From a virus: DNA of 21,858 nt. Shown here in pieces: positions 6,156 through 11,347 of the stretch. Under the pieces are notes generated by a model. The model was given only the letters and a program-made list of their open reading frames with translations. It had not been told where the DNA came from and did no database searches. How positions within the stretch are numbered: the first letter of the stretch is position 1; every line of letters starts with the position of its first letter. Both the position numbers and the translations under genes were made by a program. The stretch covers positions 1 through 21,858 of IMG/VR virus record IMGVR_UViG_3300030328_003898. One strand, written 5' to 3'.

Positions 6156-6362
6156 TTATGCCCACCTCACTTTAGTTCCAATCGTGTTTGTGATTAACAG
6201 GCCACCATTTGCCTCAATCAAAACCACCGGTCCTTTTCGGGTTCTTGTTGGTCTTACTACCATTGGGTCAAGTCCAAGTCTTCGGGCTATTTTCGCCATA
6301 TCCTCAGACCAACCACTAGGTAGTTCTTCGTTCATTTCATCGTTCATAATTTCAGTTCGCAT
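6156..6362 (-). CDS. first gene of the left operon, hypothetical
   Basis: 68 aa from MRTEIMNDEMNEELPSGWSE. The start used has GGGAGGCG 7 nt upstream. An in-frame ATG at 6377 (giving MGGER...) contains that ribosome site and lies near the predicted transcription start, so a leaderless longer form is possible. The C-terminal half (GPVVLIEANGGLLITNTIGT) looks like a small beta domain; residues 20-35 are helical. Function unknown; as promoter-proximal gene it would be made first and most. Confidence 0.72.
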   Translation of the reverse strand: MRTEIMNDEMNEELPSGWSEDMAKIARRLGLDPMVVRPTRTRKGPVVLIEANGGLLITNTIGTKVRWA

Positions 6363-6414
6363 TCGCTCGCCTCCCATAATTAATACTAGATACTATCTAG
6401 TATATAGACTTTGT
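6363..6414 (-). promoter_or_regulatory. TATA promoter of the left operon
   Basis: Minus strand AAAGTCTATATACTAG (TATATA at 6401-6406), then TTATGGGAGG 29 nt downstream of its first T. It matches the cassette promoters further right. An inverted pair CTAGATA/TATCTAG between TATA and start could be an operator. Confidence 0.75.
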
Positions 6415-6585
6415 GTTTACCTGATTTGAGCGATTTTGACCATTTCATACTTAAAATGTTACTTTTGGGGCATATTTTTGTAACAAAGGAGCAGTTCATC
6501 TCGTTTTTGATTCCTATGATTTGGTAGTTTCCAAGAGTAAAAAGTAACAAATTTTACTATCAGATTGTTAATTATTTGTGTTGGT

Positions 6586-6608
6586 ATAATAACATTCGAT
6601 GTTATTAT
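6586..6608. repeat. 10-bp-arm inverted repeat
   Basis: ATAATAACAT, spacer TCG, ATGTTATTAT: a perfect palindromic site or hairpin. A second hairpin (GTCTGA...TCAGAC) follows at 6612-6633. Could be a replication-initiator or repressor site. Confidence 0.75.
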
Positions 6609-6661
6609 TTTGTCTGAAAACGTACCATCAGACCTAAGCGAAAGCAGATTTTTCGACTCGA

Positions 6662-6685
6662 TTTTTGTACCACACGGGACAAAAA
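6662..6685. repeat. GTACC/GGGAC inverted repeat, copy 1
   Basis: TTTTTGTACC, loop ACAC, GGGACAAAAA. One A/G mismatch interrupts the arms. The same mismatch is present in the second copy at 6967-6994. Confidence 0.7.
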
Positions 6686-6739
6686 TTCGGGACAAAAATT
6701 TTGAATGTTATTTTTTAGCCCATTTTAATAACCTATTTT

Positions 6740-6842
6740 TTTTGTCCCATTTTATTTTTCTATGGTTTTTCTTAACAATTTTTTTTTGTCCCATGTTAAG
6801 AATTTCTATGAAAAAATAACAAATTTTTTTTTGTCCCATGTT
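6740..6842. repeat. 44-45 bp tandem direct repeats
   Basis: TTTTTTTGTCCCAT starts recur with the GTCCC word at 6744, 6788 and 6833 (spacings 44 and 45 bp). Copies two and three share TTTTTTTGTCCCATGTTAAG. The intervening TTTCTATG words are also shared. Iteron-like arrangement. Confidence 0.7.
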
Positions 6843-6861
6843 AAGAAAAAAGTGTAAAATA

Positions 6862-6879
6862 TAACATTTCAAAATGTTA
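6862..6879. repeat. 8-bp-arm inverted repeat
   Basis: TAACATTT, spacer CA, AAATGTTA. Perfect palindrome, related in sequence to the TAACAT/ATGTTA arms at 6586-6608. Confidence 0.75.
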
Positions 6880-6966
6880 CATTTTGGCTGCAAAAACTAA
6901 CAAATTAAAAAGTTATTTTTTATTAACGAAAAGTATCTTTTTTCTCCAATATCGACTGGTCGGCAG

Positions 6967-6994
6967 TTTTTTTGTACCGCGTGGGACAAAAAAA
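6967..6994. repeat. GTACC/GGGAC inverted repeat, copy 2
   Basis: TTTTTTTGTACC, loop GCGT, GGGACAAAAAAA. Eleven of twelve arm positions pair; same central mismatch as copy 1. Confidence 0.72.
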
Positions 6995-7156
6995 ACGGGG
7001 AGCAGTATCACTTTTTGTCCCAAAAAAAAGTCGTCATGCTCGACCCCTAGATAGGGAGAAGTACACTTTCATTTTCGGTTTTTTTCGTTAGACTGGTCGC
7101 CATTTTTTTTGTCCCGACCAAAAACGCCAAAAATAACCTATGGCGTAAATCGCATC

Positions 7157-7202
7157 GGGTCCGACCTCCAAGTATATTTACTAACTAGTATATAACCTTT
7201 TA
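7157..7202 (-). promoter_or_regulatory. TATA plus palindrome unit 1, no gene behind it
   Basis: Minus strand AAAGGTTATATACT (TATATA 7189-7194), then AATATACTTGGA and the palindrome GGTCGGACC beginning 28 nt after the first T of TATATA. No ribosome site or sizeable frame follows. Reads as a regulated promoter for a small RNA or as an initiator site. Confidence 0.6.
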
Positions 7203-7220
7203 TTTTTGTCCCCCCTTAAA

Positions 7221-7232
7221 ACTTTATATACC
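7221..7232 (+). promoter_or_regulatory. plus-strand TATA box
   Basis: AAAACTTTATATACCGG (TTTATATA 7223-7230) is a strong archaeal-type box on the plus strand, opposite in direction to nearly everything around it. No gene follows on the plus strand, so any transcript would be noncoding or antisense to the units at 7273-7367. Confidence 0.4.
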
Positions 7233-7272
7233 GGCAGCCCCAAAAAAAAATAACTAGGGCTAAAAAATTATC

Positions 7273-7317
7273 GGGTCCGACCCCTAAGTACATTGAGATG
7301 GGGGTATATAATACTTC
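7273..7317 (-). promoter_or_regulatory. TATA plus palindrome unit 2, no gene behind it
   Basis: Minus strand GGAAGTATTATATACCCCC (TATATA 7305-7310), then AATGTACTTAGG and GGTCGGACC at exactly the same 28-nt spacing as unit 1. The downstream T-run (7255-7267) and the T-rich stretch at 7240-7250 could terminate a transcript of under 60 nt. Confidence 0.6.
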
Positions 7318-7330
7318 CGATTGGCCCCCC

Positions 7331-7370
7331 CGTACCCCATACTAGATGGGCAGGGGGTATATAATACTTT
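7331..7370 (-). promoter_or_regulatory. TATA unit 3, partly matching units 1 and 2
   Basis: Minus strand CCAAAAGTATTATATACCCCC (TATATA 7358-7363), followed by GGGGTACGGGGG near where the palindrome lies in unit 2. The 5' part, including the preceding G7CC run, is nearly identical to unit 2, indicating duplication. Confidence 0.55.
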
Positions 7371-7377
7371 TGGCCCC

Positions 7378-7566
7378 CCCTTTTTGTCCCTATTTTTTGT
7401 CCTATGTTTTTTTGTTTTTGTTCCTAGTTTTTGTTTTTTCTTTTTGTCCCTTTTTCTTTTTGTCCTCTTTGTTTTTTGTTCTTTTCTTTTGTCTTTCTTT
7501 TTTGTCTGTTTTCTTTTTTTGTTCAGTCTTTTTGTCCTAGTAATTTTTTGGTAAAGATTTTTGTCC
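7378..7566. repeat. (T)nGTCC spacer array 1
   Basis: About 190 bp of T-runs each closed by GTCC, GTC or GTTC at roughly 9-15 bp intervals. It lies between a terminator (7571-7610) and TATA unit 3. It contains long open frames on the plus strand, but these encode only Phe/Leu/Cys/Val low complexity and are not genes. Confidence 0.8.
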
Positions 7567-7570
7567 CGGC

Positions 7571-7610
7571 AAAAAAATAAATAAAAAAAGGAGGATTAAT
7601 CATCACCTCC
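7571..7610 (-). terminator. cassette terminator, hairpin plus U-tract
   Basis: Stem AAAAAGGAGG/CCTCCTTTTT around the stop of the 7596-7778 gene, followed on the minus strand by TTTTTTTATTTATTTTTTT. The same tail recurs after five other cassettes. Confidence 0.8.
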
Positions 7611-7778
7611 TTTTTCCACTTTTACTTCTTCGCCACAATCTTCGCATATATCGCCGACCTCATAACACGTATCACAACATTCAGCAAAGTCGTTACAGTA
7701 ACAGTCGCCAGCGATATAACATTTTCCGCATTCATGAGTGAATGCGTTCAATTCTCTTATATGTTCCCATGATTTCAT
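7596..7778 (-). CDS. cysteine-rich zinc-binding small protein
   Basis: 60 aa with nine cysteines in pairs: CGKC (about 17-20), CYC (26-28), CCDTC (34-38) and CEDC (45-48). The spacing suggests two zinc sites, as in small zinc-ribbon or LIM-like modules. It overlaps the upstream gene by ATGA and is last in its three-gene cassette; its stop sits inside the terminator hairpin. Probable protein- or nucleic-acid-binding adaptor; function unknown. Confidence 0.78.
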   Translation of the reverse strand: MKSWEHIRELNAFTHECGKCYIAGDCYCNDFAECCDTCYEVGDICEDCGEEVKVEKGGDD

Positions 7779-8161
7779 GCTAATCCCTCCATAGTATCAA
7801 CACCCCAGTTCCTATTTACCCAAAACGCTGCTGCGTCTGCTGATTGCATGGGACTCTCATCCACTACTGGAAGACCCATTTGCTGCTCTACTGTATCGTA
7901 TAACATAGTCATGATACCCCATCTTCTATAATATTCACGGGTCCATACAGTTCGCGGAACTAATCTATCCTCACGCACAATAAATTGAGCATTAGCATAT
8001 TGAAATGGCTCTGAATCTCCATATGCTGTTAGGTCTTGGAAGAATCCTATATCGACATACTTAGGGGTGTCCGATGTAACATTCATATTCTCATCCAATT
8101 TTAACATGTTGAGAAAGCAATCCTCCGCATCGCCATAGTAAGGGAAGTCGGGCTTCAACAT
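7775..8161 (-). CDS. hypothetical protein
   Basis: 128 aa (MLKPDFPYYGDAEDC...). Mixed alpha/beta character with aromatic-rich segments (FQDLTAYGDSEPFQYANAQF; REYYRRWGIMTMLYD). Starts as TAATG on the stop of the upstream gene with GGGGGTGATGAA as ribosome site. Middle gene of a three-gene cassette. Family not recognised. Confidence 0.76.
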   Translation of the reverse strand: MLKPDFPYYGDAEDCFLNMLKLDENMNVTSDTPKYVDIGFFQDLTAYGDSEPFQYANAQFIVREDRLVPRTVWTREYYRRWGIMTMLYDTVEQQMGLPVVDESPMQSADAAAFWVNRNWGVDTMEGLA

Positions 8162-8652
8162 TATTCATCACCCCCGTTAAGCACGTTGCTCCATGAGATG
8201 TATTTGGTTGTGATAATGTCCTTATCTTTAATCTCAACGAAATTGATTAGGTCAAAGATTGCATCTTGACCCCTTTCGATAGCCTTCTCAATTGCGTGTG
8301 CTAGGTCATATACAACCTCAACCACATCAAAAACCAAATCATTCTTATCAACCCACGCACCTAAATATATATTAGTTCGCGGTTTCATAGATTCTTGAAC
8401 CTTGATAATATGGTTCTTAAATCCGATGATGATTTGATGAAGGATTTCATCATCAATATCATAATGGTTTGGAATTCTCAAGTCATCTCCTACAAACATA
8501 GCGACAGCGTAAGCCTCGCTATATCTTGAAAATGAAGTTGAATAAATTTCATTTTCTGAAACTTCAAGAGTACACCCGTCATTGAGAAAAATTTCCTCAA
8601 GAACTTGGGGGGCGGTCATAGGTCGGTCGGTTGCGGTCGAGTGTTCTTCCAT
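8161..8652 (-). CDS. hypothetical protein, first gene of cassette 1
   Basis: 163 aa. Acidic; helices near 12-25 and 75-92 (DDEILHQIIIGFKNHIIKVQ) and 115-135 (VVEVVYDLAHAIEKAIERG). The start ATG lies 27 nt after the first T of the TATA box core, so the mRNA is probably leaderless or nearly so; no good ribosome site precedes it. It ends NGGDE, whose codons form the next gene's ribosome site. No motif recognised. Confidence 0.77.
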   Translation of the reverse strand: MEEHSTATDRPMTAPQVLEEIFLNDGCTLEVSENEIYSTSFSRYSEAYAVAMFVGDDLRIPNHYDIDDEILHQIIIGFKNHIIKVQESMKPRTNIYLGAWVDKNDLVFDVVEVVYDLAHAIEKAIERGQDAIFDLINFVEIKDKDIITTKYISWSNVLNGGDE

Positions 8653-8690
8653 GTCCTACCCTATACTCGGAAGTACATAAACCTTTGGTT
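8653..8690 (-). promoter_or_regulatory. TATA promoter of cassette 1
   Basis: Minus strand CAAAGGTTTATGTACTTCC (TTTATGTA 8674-8681). The spacer GAGTATAGGGTAGGAC leads to ATG at 8652. Confidence 0.75.
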
Positions 8691-8737
8691 GATGATAATG
8701 TTTATATGCTTTCGTTTCTTAGTCATTTTATGTAGGG

Positions 8738-8853
8738 TTTTTGTCTTTCTTTTTTGTCTTTCTTTTTTGTCTTTCTTTTTTGTCTAATTTTTTTGTTTCT
8801 TTTTTTTGTCTTTCTTTTTTGTCCTCAAAACTTTTGTCTCATATTTTTGTCTC
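8738..8853. repeat. (T)nGTC spacer array 2, with perfect 13-bp tandem units
   Basis: TTTTTTGTCTTTC repeats head to tail three to four times near 8739-8785, then diverges. This is the most regular of the six arrays and shows the unit clearly. Confidence 0.85.
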
Positions 8854-8907
8854 AAAAAAAAATAAATAAAAAAGGTGGAAGAGGGCCGAAGGACATGGCC
8901 CCCTTCC
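8854..8907 (-). terminator. cassette terminator, 11-bp hairpin plus U-tract
   Basis: Arms 8877-8887 and 8897-8907 (GGAAGRGGGCC pairing, one G-U), then on the minus strand ACCTTTTTTATTTATTTTTTTTT. Follows the 8982-9290 gene. Confidence 0.85.
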
Positions 8908-8912
8908 GTGGG

Positions 8913-8941
8913 GTGGGTCCGGGTTTCGCCCCCCGGACCAC
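8913..8941 (-). ncRNA. conserved 3'-UTR hairpin, copy 1
   Basis: GGTCCGGG/CCCGGACC stem with outer GTG/CAC pairs, between gene end and terminator. Copy 2 at 10338-10366 has GGTTTGGG/CCCAAACC: two pairs changed from C-G to T-A on both arms. This compensation argues for a structure kept in the RNA (or as a DNA cruciform). Confidence 0.65.
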
Positions 8942-8981
8942 AGGGCAGGTCAAGACTGGTGTTTGTTGACGAAGAATGAAC

Positions 8982-9290
8982 TTAATCCACTTTTAGTGTG
9001 TCCCATCCTTGATAGGAGTACATCTTGTGGTGTTCGCCATAAAGCATATCCAAGATGCGGCCTTTCAACTGCATAGCGGAAAAGTTGTAGTTCACTACTA
9101 AGTTCAGTAGTTCTCTTTCAACGCTGCTTCCATGTCCGCGATTCTCAACACGTTGCATCATCTCAAGTGCTGGCTCGTAGGAATGTAAATACCTAGAGAC
9201 TCTAATGATGTCTATCCACGTTGGTAGCGGTTTTGGTTCGCCTGATGCCTCGTCATCAGGCTGTTCGTTCATTTCGTCATGTGTGTCCAT
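8982..9290 (-). CDS. hypothetical protein, single-gene cassette 2
   Basis: 102 aa from MDTHDEMNEQPDDEASGEPK, an acidic disordered start. The rest is helical (WIDIIRVSRYLHSYEPALEM; VERELLNLVVNYNFSAMQL). GGGAGGG lies 10 nt upstream of this ATG. An in-frame ATG at 9308 (MGGQPN) includes that site and lies 28 nt after the TATA core, so a leaderless longer form is possible. Ends WDTLKVD. Function unknown. Confidence 0.75.
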   Translation of the reverse strand: MDTHDEMNEQPDDEASGEPKPLPTWIDIIRVSRYLHSYEPALEMMQRVENRGHGSSVERELLNLVVNYNFSAMQLKGRILDMLYGEHHKMYSYQGWDTLKVD

Positions 9291-9345
9291 GTTCGGTTGC
9301 CCTCCCATATTCCAAATTATGCACAACAAGTACATAAACATTTGG
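9291..9345 (-). promoter_or_regulatory. TATA promoter of cassette 2
   Basis: Minus strand CAAATGTTTATGTACTTG (TTTATGTA 9331-9338), then ATATGGGAGGG, with the ATG 28 nt from the first T of TATGTA. Confidence 0.75.
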
Positions 9346-9349
9346 TTGT

Positions 9350-9512
9350 TAATTTTTGTCCTTTTTTTATATTTTTGTCCGTTATTTTTCACCTATTTTT
9401 TGTTTCATTTTTTTGTTCTCTGTTTTTGTCTTTGTTTTTTGTTCTCTATTTTTGTTCTTTCTTTTTGTTCTCTATTTTTGTCCCCAAAGATTTTGTCTAA
9501 AATTTTTGTCCT
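9350..9512. repeat. (T)nGTCC spacer array 3
   Basis: T-runs punctuated by GTCC, GTC and GTTC every 9-15 bp, between the cassette 2 promoter and the cassette 3 terminator. Plus-strand frames across it are low complexity. Confidence 0.8.
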
Positions 9513-9552
9513 AAAAAATAAATAAAAAAAAGGGTGGGCCGAAGCCCGACCC
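9513..9552 (-). terminator. cassette terminator with UUCG tetraloop
   Basis: Minus strand GGGTCGGGC UUCG GCCC ACCC with one bulged C, then TTTTTTTTATTTATTTTTTAGG. C(UUCG)G is an exceptionally stable RNA loop. Confidence 0.85.
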
Positions 9553-9554
9553 GA

Positions 9555-9620
9555 TTAACCCATATTCCCACCCCCACACTTCGCGTATTGAAACCCGCCG
9601 GTTCGTTCATTGAGATTCAT
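9555..9620 (-). CDS. possible 21-residue glycine-rich peptide
   Basis: MNLNERTGGFQYAKCGGGNM then G. The ATG has GGAGTG 8 nt upstream, and the stop falls just before the terminator hairpin. It follows the coiled-coil gene within 25 nt, so it would be in the same transcript. Composition does not settle whether it is translated. Confidence 0.38.
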   Translation of the reverse strand: MNLNERTGGFQYAKCGGGNMG

Positions 9621-9642
9621 TTCAAACACTCCTTGATTACCC

Positions 9643-10086
9643 TTACTTCAAACTCCAGCCGAATTCGGTAGATACATTGGCGGCGTTATCAGCGTTGCTT
9701 TGTAGCATAGTGCGGATAGCATCGGTCAATACATCTACTTGGCGGCGTAGGTCATCTACTTCGCATTGAAGGCTAGCAGTGTCGGCTATATTACTAACAT
9801 CATCTTGTAATGCTTCGATGTCGTTAGTCAAGTCGCCTTCAAGTTCACTTACTGTGTCCCTCAAGTCTTCGATTTCACCTTTGAGGTCGTTGATGTGTCC
9901 TCCAACTTCCTCTACCTTGTGGTGTGCCTTCTCGATGTCTAGGGTGACTTCCTGTCTAATGCTTTGGGCATCTAGGCTGTCTCTTAGACTAAAGGCAATA
10001 TCGTTGACTATCATGCGTAATCCTCGATTTAGGGTTTCTTCCGCCTCGTCGGAAAAAGGGCGTTCATCTGTGGTGTTCATATCCAT
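9643..10086 (-). CDS. long coiled-coil protein
   Basis: 147 aa (MDMNTTDERPFSDEAEETLN...). Residues about 45-125 show continuous heptads (VEEVGGHINDLKGEIEDLRD; EGDLTNDIEALQDDVSNIAD; VDDLRRQVDVLTDAIRTML), predicting an extended dimeric or trimeric coiled coil. The ATG at 10086 has GGAGG 9 nt upstream; ATG at 10080 is an alternative. It could be a structural spacer, a fibre-like component or an inhibitor acting by oligomerisation; context (accessory cassettes) gives no preference. Confidence 0.8.
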   Translation of the reverse strand: MDMNTTDERPFSDEAEETLNRGLRMIVNDIAFSLRDSLDAQSIRQEVTLDIEKAHHKVEEVGGHINDLKGEIEDLRDTVSELEGDLTNDIEALQDDVSNIADTASLQCEVDDLRRQVDVLTDAIRTMLQSNADNAANVSTEFGWSLK

Positions 10087-10142
10087 GCAGGTGTTTCCTC
10101 CATGTTACTAGCAGGGCTAGGCAGTATATAATACTTTTCATG
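10087..10142 (-). promoter_or_regulatory. TATA promoter of cassette 3
   Basis: Minus strand GAAAAGTATTATATACTGCC (TATATA core within 10125-10132), then ACATGGAGG 27 nt downstream. Here the ATG overlapping the ribosome site is out of frame with the gene. Confidence 0.78.
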
Positions 10143-10285
10143 TTAATTTTTGTCTCGTTTTTTTATTTTTGTCTGTTATTTTTTTTGTTATTTTTGTTTC
10201 TTTTTTTTGTCTTTGTTTTTTGTTCTTTCTTTTTGTCTGTTATTTTTTTGTTCGGGATTTTTGTCCTCAAAATTTTTGTCCTTCG
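10143..10285. repeat. (T)nGTC spacer array 4
   Basis: T-runs closed by GTC, GTT or GTCC at 9-16 bp steps between the cassette 3 promoter and the cassette 4 terminator. Confidence 0.8.
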
Positions 10286-10330
10286 CTATTGAAAATAAAA
10301 AAATGGAAGGGAGGCTGTGGATAGCCTCCC
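10286..10330 (-). terminator. cassette terminator, hairpin plus U-tract
   Basis: Arms GGGAGGCT (10309-10316) and AGCCTCCC (10323-10330), loop of six, then minus-strand TTTTTTTATTTTC. The tail is less regular than in other cassettes. Confidence 0.78.
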
Positions 10331-10337
10331 CTCCGGG

Positions 10338-10366
10338 GTGGGTTTGGGTTTCATCCCCCAAACCAC
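10338..10366 (-). ncRNA. conserved 3'-UTR hairpin, copy 2
   Basis: GTGGGTTTGGG/CCCAAACCAC stem. Aligned base for base with copy 1 (8913-8941), both arms differ by compensating changes at two pairs while the GGGTTTC part of the loop side is retained. Same position relative to gene end and terminator. Confidence 0.65.
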
Positions 10367-10404
10367 GGGATAGGACAATTCTGATGATTATAGAATTACT
10401 GTGC

Positions 10405-10764
10405 TTAGACTGGATATACGGTCAAGTTCCAATGGTTGCCCATCTCAAAGTAGTAACCGAAATCACTCAATAAGTTCCATAATTCGTTCCATAGAACTTC
10501 ATATGCTGGTACACACCAATGTTCTCGCATAACGTCGCATAAGCCGCCTTCAAAAGACATAGATACAAGTCTGTTATCTCCATACTTAAAATAATCTTCT
10601 GCTTCTATGCCTTCTATTATGCGCTTTTCGCCGTTGCTGTTATAGCAATAAGCGATTCCGTTGAAGTAAATTCTACTGTCTGTTAATAGACTGTTTTTCA
10701 TACCCCACCGTTCAATAGCGTTGGCTATGCGTTTATTCATTTTCGCGTCGTGTTGAATTTGCAT
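10405..10764 (-). CDS. hypothetical protein, single-gene cassette 4
   Basis: 119 aa from MQIQHDAKMNKRIANAIERW. GGGAGGTGA lies 10 nt upstream. An in-frame ATG at 10785 (MGGEND) overlaps that ribosome site and sits 28 nt after the TATA core. N-terminal helix, then a beta-rich part (SRIYFNGIAYCYNSNGEKRI) and a Trp-rich C-terminus (VLWNELWNLLSDFGYYFEMG). No family recognised. Confidence 0.76.
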   Translation of the reverse strand: MQIQHDAKMNKRIANAIERWGMKNSLLTDSRIYFNGIAYCYNSNGEKRIIEGIEAEDYFKYGDNRLVSMSFEGGLCDVMREHWCVPAYEVLWNELWNLLSDFGYYFEMGNHWNLTVYPV

Positions 10765-10822
10765 GTTGTCGTTTTCACCTCCCATATTATACCCTAGACA
10801 TAGGAAGTATATAGTCTTTTTT
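10765..10822 (-). promoter_or_regulatory. TATA promoter of cassette 4
   Basis: Minus strand AAAAAGACTATATACTTCC (core within 10806-10815), spacer with CTAGGGTATA, then ATATGGGAGG at 28 nt. Confidence 0.78.
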
Positions 10823-10824
10823 AT

Positions 10825-10938
10825 GTTATTTTTTGTCCTGTTTTTTTATTTTTGTTTCTGTTTTTTGTTCTTTATTTTTGTTTCTGTTTTTTGTTCTTTC
10901 TTTTTGTCCGTGAGTTTTTGTACTATATTTTTGTCCAC
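10825..10938. repeat. (T)nGTCC spacer array 5
   Basis: T-runs ending in GTCC, GTTTC or GTTC. Includes a 25-26 bp direct duplication (TTTTTATTTTTGTTTCTG type) near 10845-10890. Confidence 0.78.
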
Positions 10939-10976
10939 AAAAAAATAAAAATAAAAAAAAGGTGGGCATACGCCCT
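10939..10976 (-). terminator. cassette terminator, short hairpin plus U-tract
   Basis: GGGC, loop of four, GCCC (10964-10975), extended by outer AAAG/TTT pairing, then minus-strand ACCTTTTTTTTATTTTTATTTTTTT. Confidence 0.75.
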
Positions 10977-10982
10977 TTAACA

Positions 10983-11021
10983 TCACATAATAACCACCTC
11001 CGAATATTGATTGCGTTCCAT
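10983..11021 (-). CDS. possible 12-residue peptide
   Basis: MERNQYSEVVIM, with GGGTGAGG just upstream, 26 nt after the stop of the zinc-ribbon gene and just before the terminator. Very short; listed because another cassette also has a tiny frame with a ribosome site in the same position. Confidence 0.25.
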   Translation of the reverse strand: MERNQYSEVVIM

Positions 11022-11046
11022 AACCTCACCCTCTATTTGCTAATAA

Positions 11047-11196
11047 TTAGCAGATGATGTTTATTGTGTCTTTCATGTGTTTGCCGTGTGTATTGCTATG
11101 ACCGCATACATCGCACCATAAACACGCTTTACAGTGTTTGTGATGCCTTCGCGGAGTCAAAGCATTACCGCACATGTGGCAGAAATCCTTCTTCAT
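11047..11196 (-). CDS. 49-residue zinc-ribbon protein
   Basis: MKKDFCHMCGNALTPRRHHK, then HCKACLWCDVCGHSNTHGKH and nine more residues. Cysteines at 6/9, 22/25 and 28/31, with six histidines, give one classic zinc ribbon plus a third pair. The ATG has AGGAGG 7 nt upstream and follows a typical cassette TATA promoter, so I am confident it is expressed. Likely binds nucleic acid or a host protein. Confidence 0.78.
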   Translation of the reverse strand: MKKDFCHMCGNALTPRRHHKHCKACLWCDVCGHSNTHGKHMKDTINIIC

Positions 11197-11245
11197 CAAC
11201 AGTCCTCCTATACCCTACCCTAGTCATAGGCGGTATATAATACTT
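11197..11245 (-). promoter_or_regulatory. TATA promoter of cassette 5
   Basis: Minus strand AAAAAGTATTATATACCGCC (TATATA core within 11234-11241). At the 28-nt position it has ATAGGAGG instead of ATGGGAGG, so the overlapping ATG is absent here. Confidence 0.78.
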
Positions 11246-11342
11246 TTTATTTTTGTTTTTGTCCCTTTTTTGTTTTTTTGTTCTTTTTTTTGTTTTTGTT
11301 CTTTCTTTTTGTTCAGAACTTTTGTACTACATTTTTGTCCTG
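11246..11342. repeat. (T)nGTCC spacer array 6
   Basis: Shortest array, about 100 bp, T-runs with GTCC or GTTC. Lies between the cassette 5 promoter and the terminator of the 11485-13108 operon. Confidence 0.78.
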
Positions 11343-11347
11343 CGTAT

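Larger units (their letters stand above)
6415..7156. other. AT-rich noncoding region rich in inverted repeats; candidate origin/control region
   Basis: I see no convincing gene here. The stretch holds several perfect or near-perfect inverted repeats, a 44-45 bp tandem repeat, repeated (G)TAACAAATTTT words and many GGGACAAAAA/TTTTTGTCCC words in both orientations. Frames that appear open are low-complexity translations of these repeats. Such repeat-dense AT-rich DNA between gene blocks is typical of viral replication origins or regulatory hubs; this role is inferred. Confidence 0.45.

Noticed and set aside
6459-6695. Open frame on the minus strand with plausible-looking residues (FVPCGTKIESKNLLSLRSDG)
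   Set aside because: It starts at a TTG inside a hairpin repeat, has no ribosome site or promoter at the right distance, and overlaps several inverted repeats. A small protein is not fully excluded.
6740-6842. CRISPR array suggested by regularly spaced repeats
   Set aside because: Only three units, repeats run into AT-rich similar spacers, and no cas genes are present.
6708-6893. Minus-strand frame with repeated NMGQKKI peptides
   Set aside because: The peptide repeat is the 44-45 bp DNA tandem repeat read through; composition is almost all Lys, Asn, Ile, Phe.
7321-7554. Open frames on the plus strand rich in Phe, Leu, Val and Cys (also at 8605-8787, 9205-9525, 10150-10473, 11174-11470), looking like hydrophobic membrane proteins
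   Set aside because: They are translations of (T)nGTCC spacer arrays, lack ribosome sites, and cross promoters and terminators of minus-strand cassettes.
8985-9005. A fifth DTLLAERK-like module (WDTLKVD, DNA GACACACTAAAAGTG) at the end of the cassette 2 gene
   Set aside because: Only the first eight bases match the module; no AT box at the right spacing and no gene start follows nearby, so it is probably chance.
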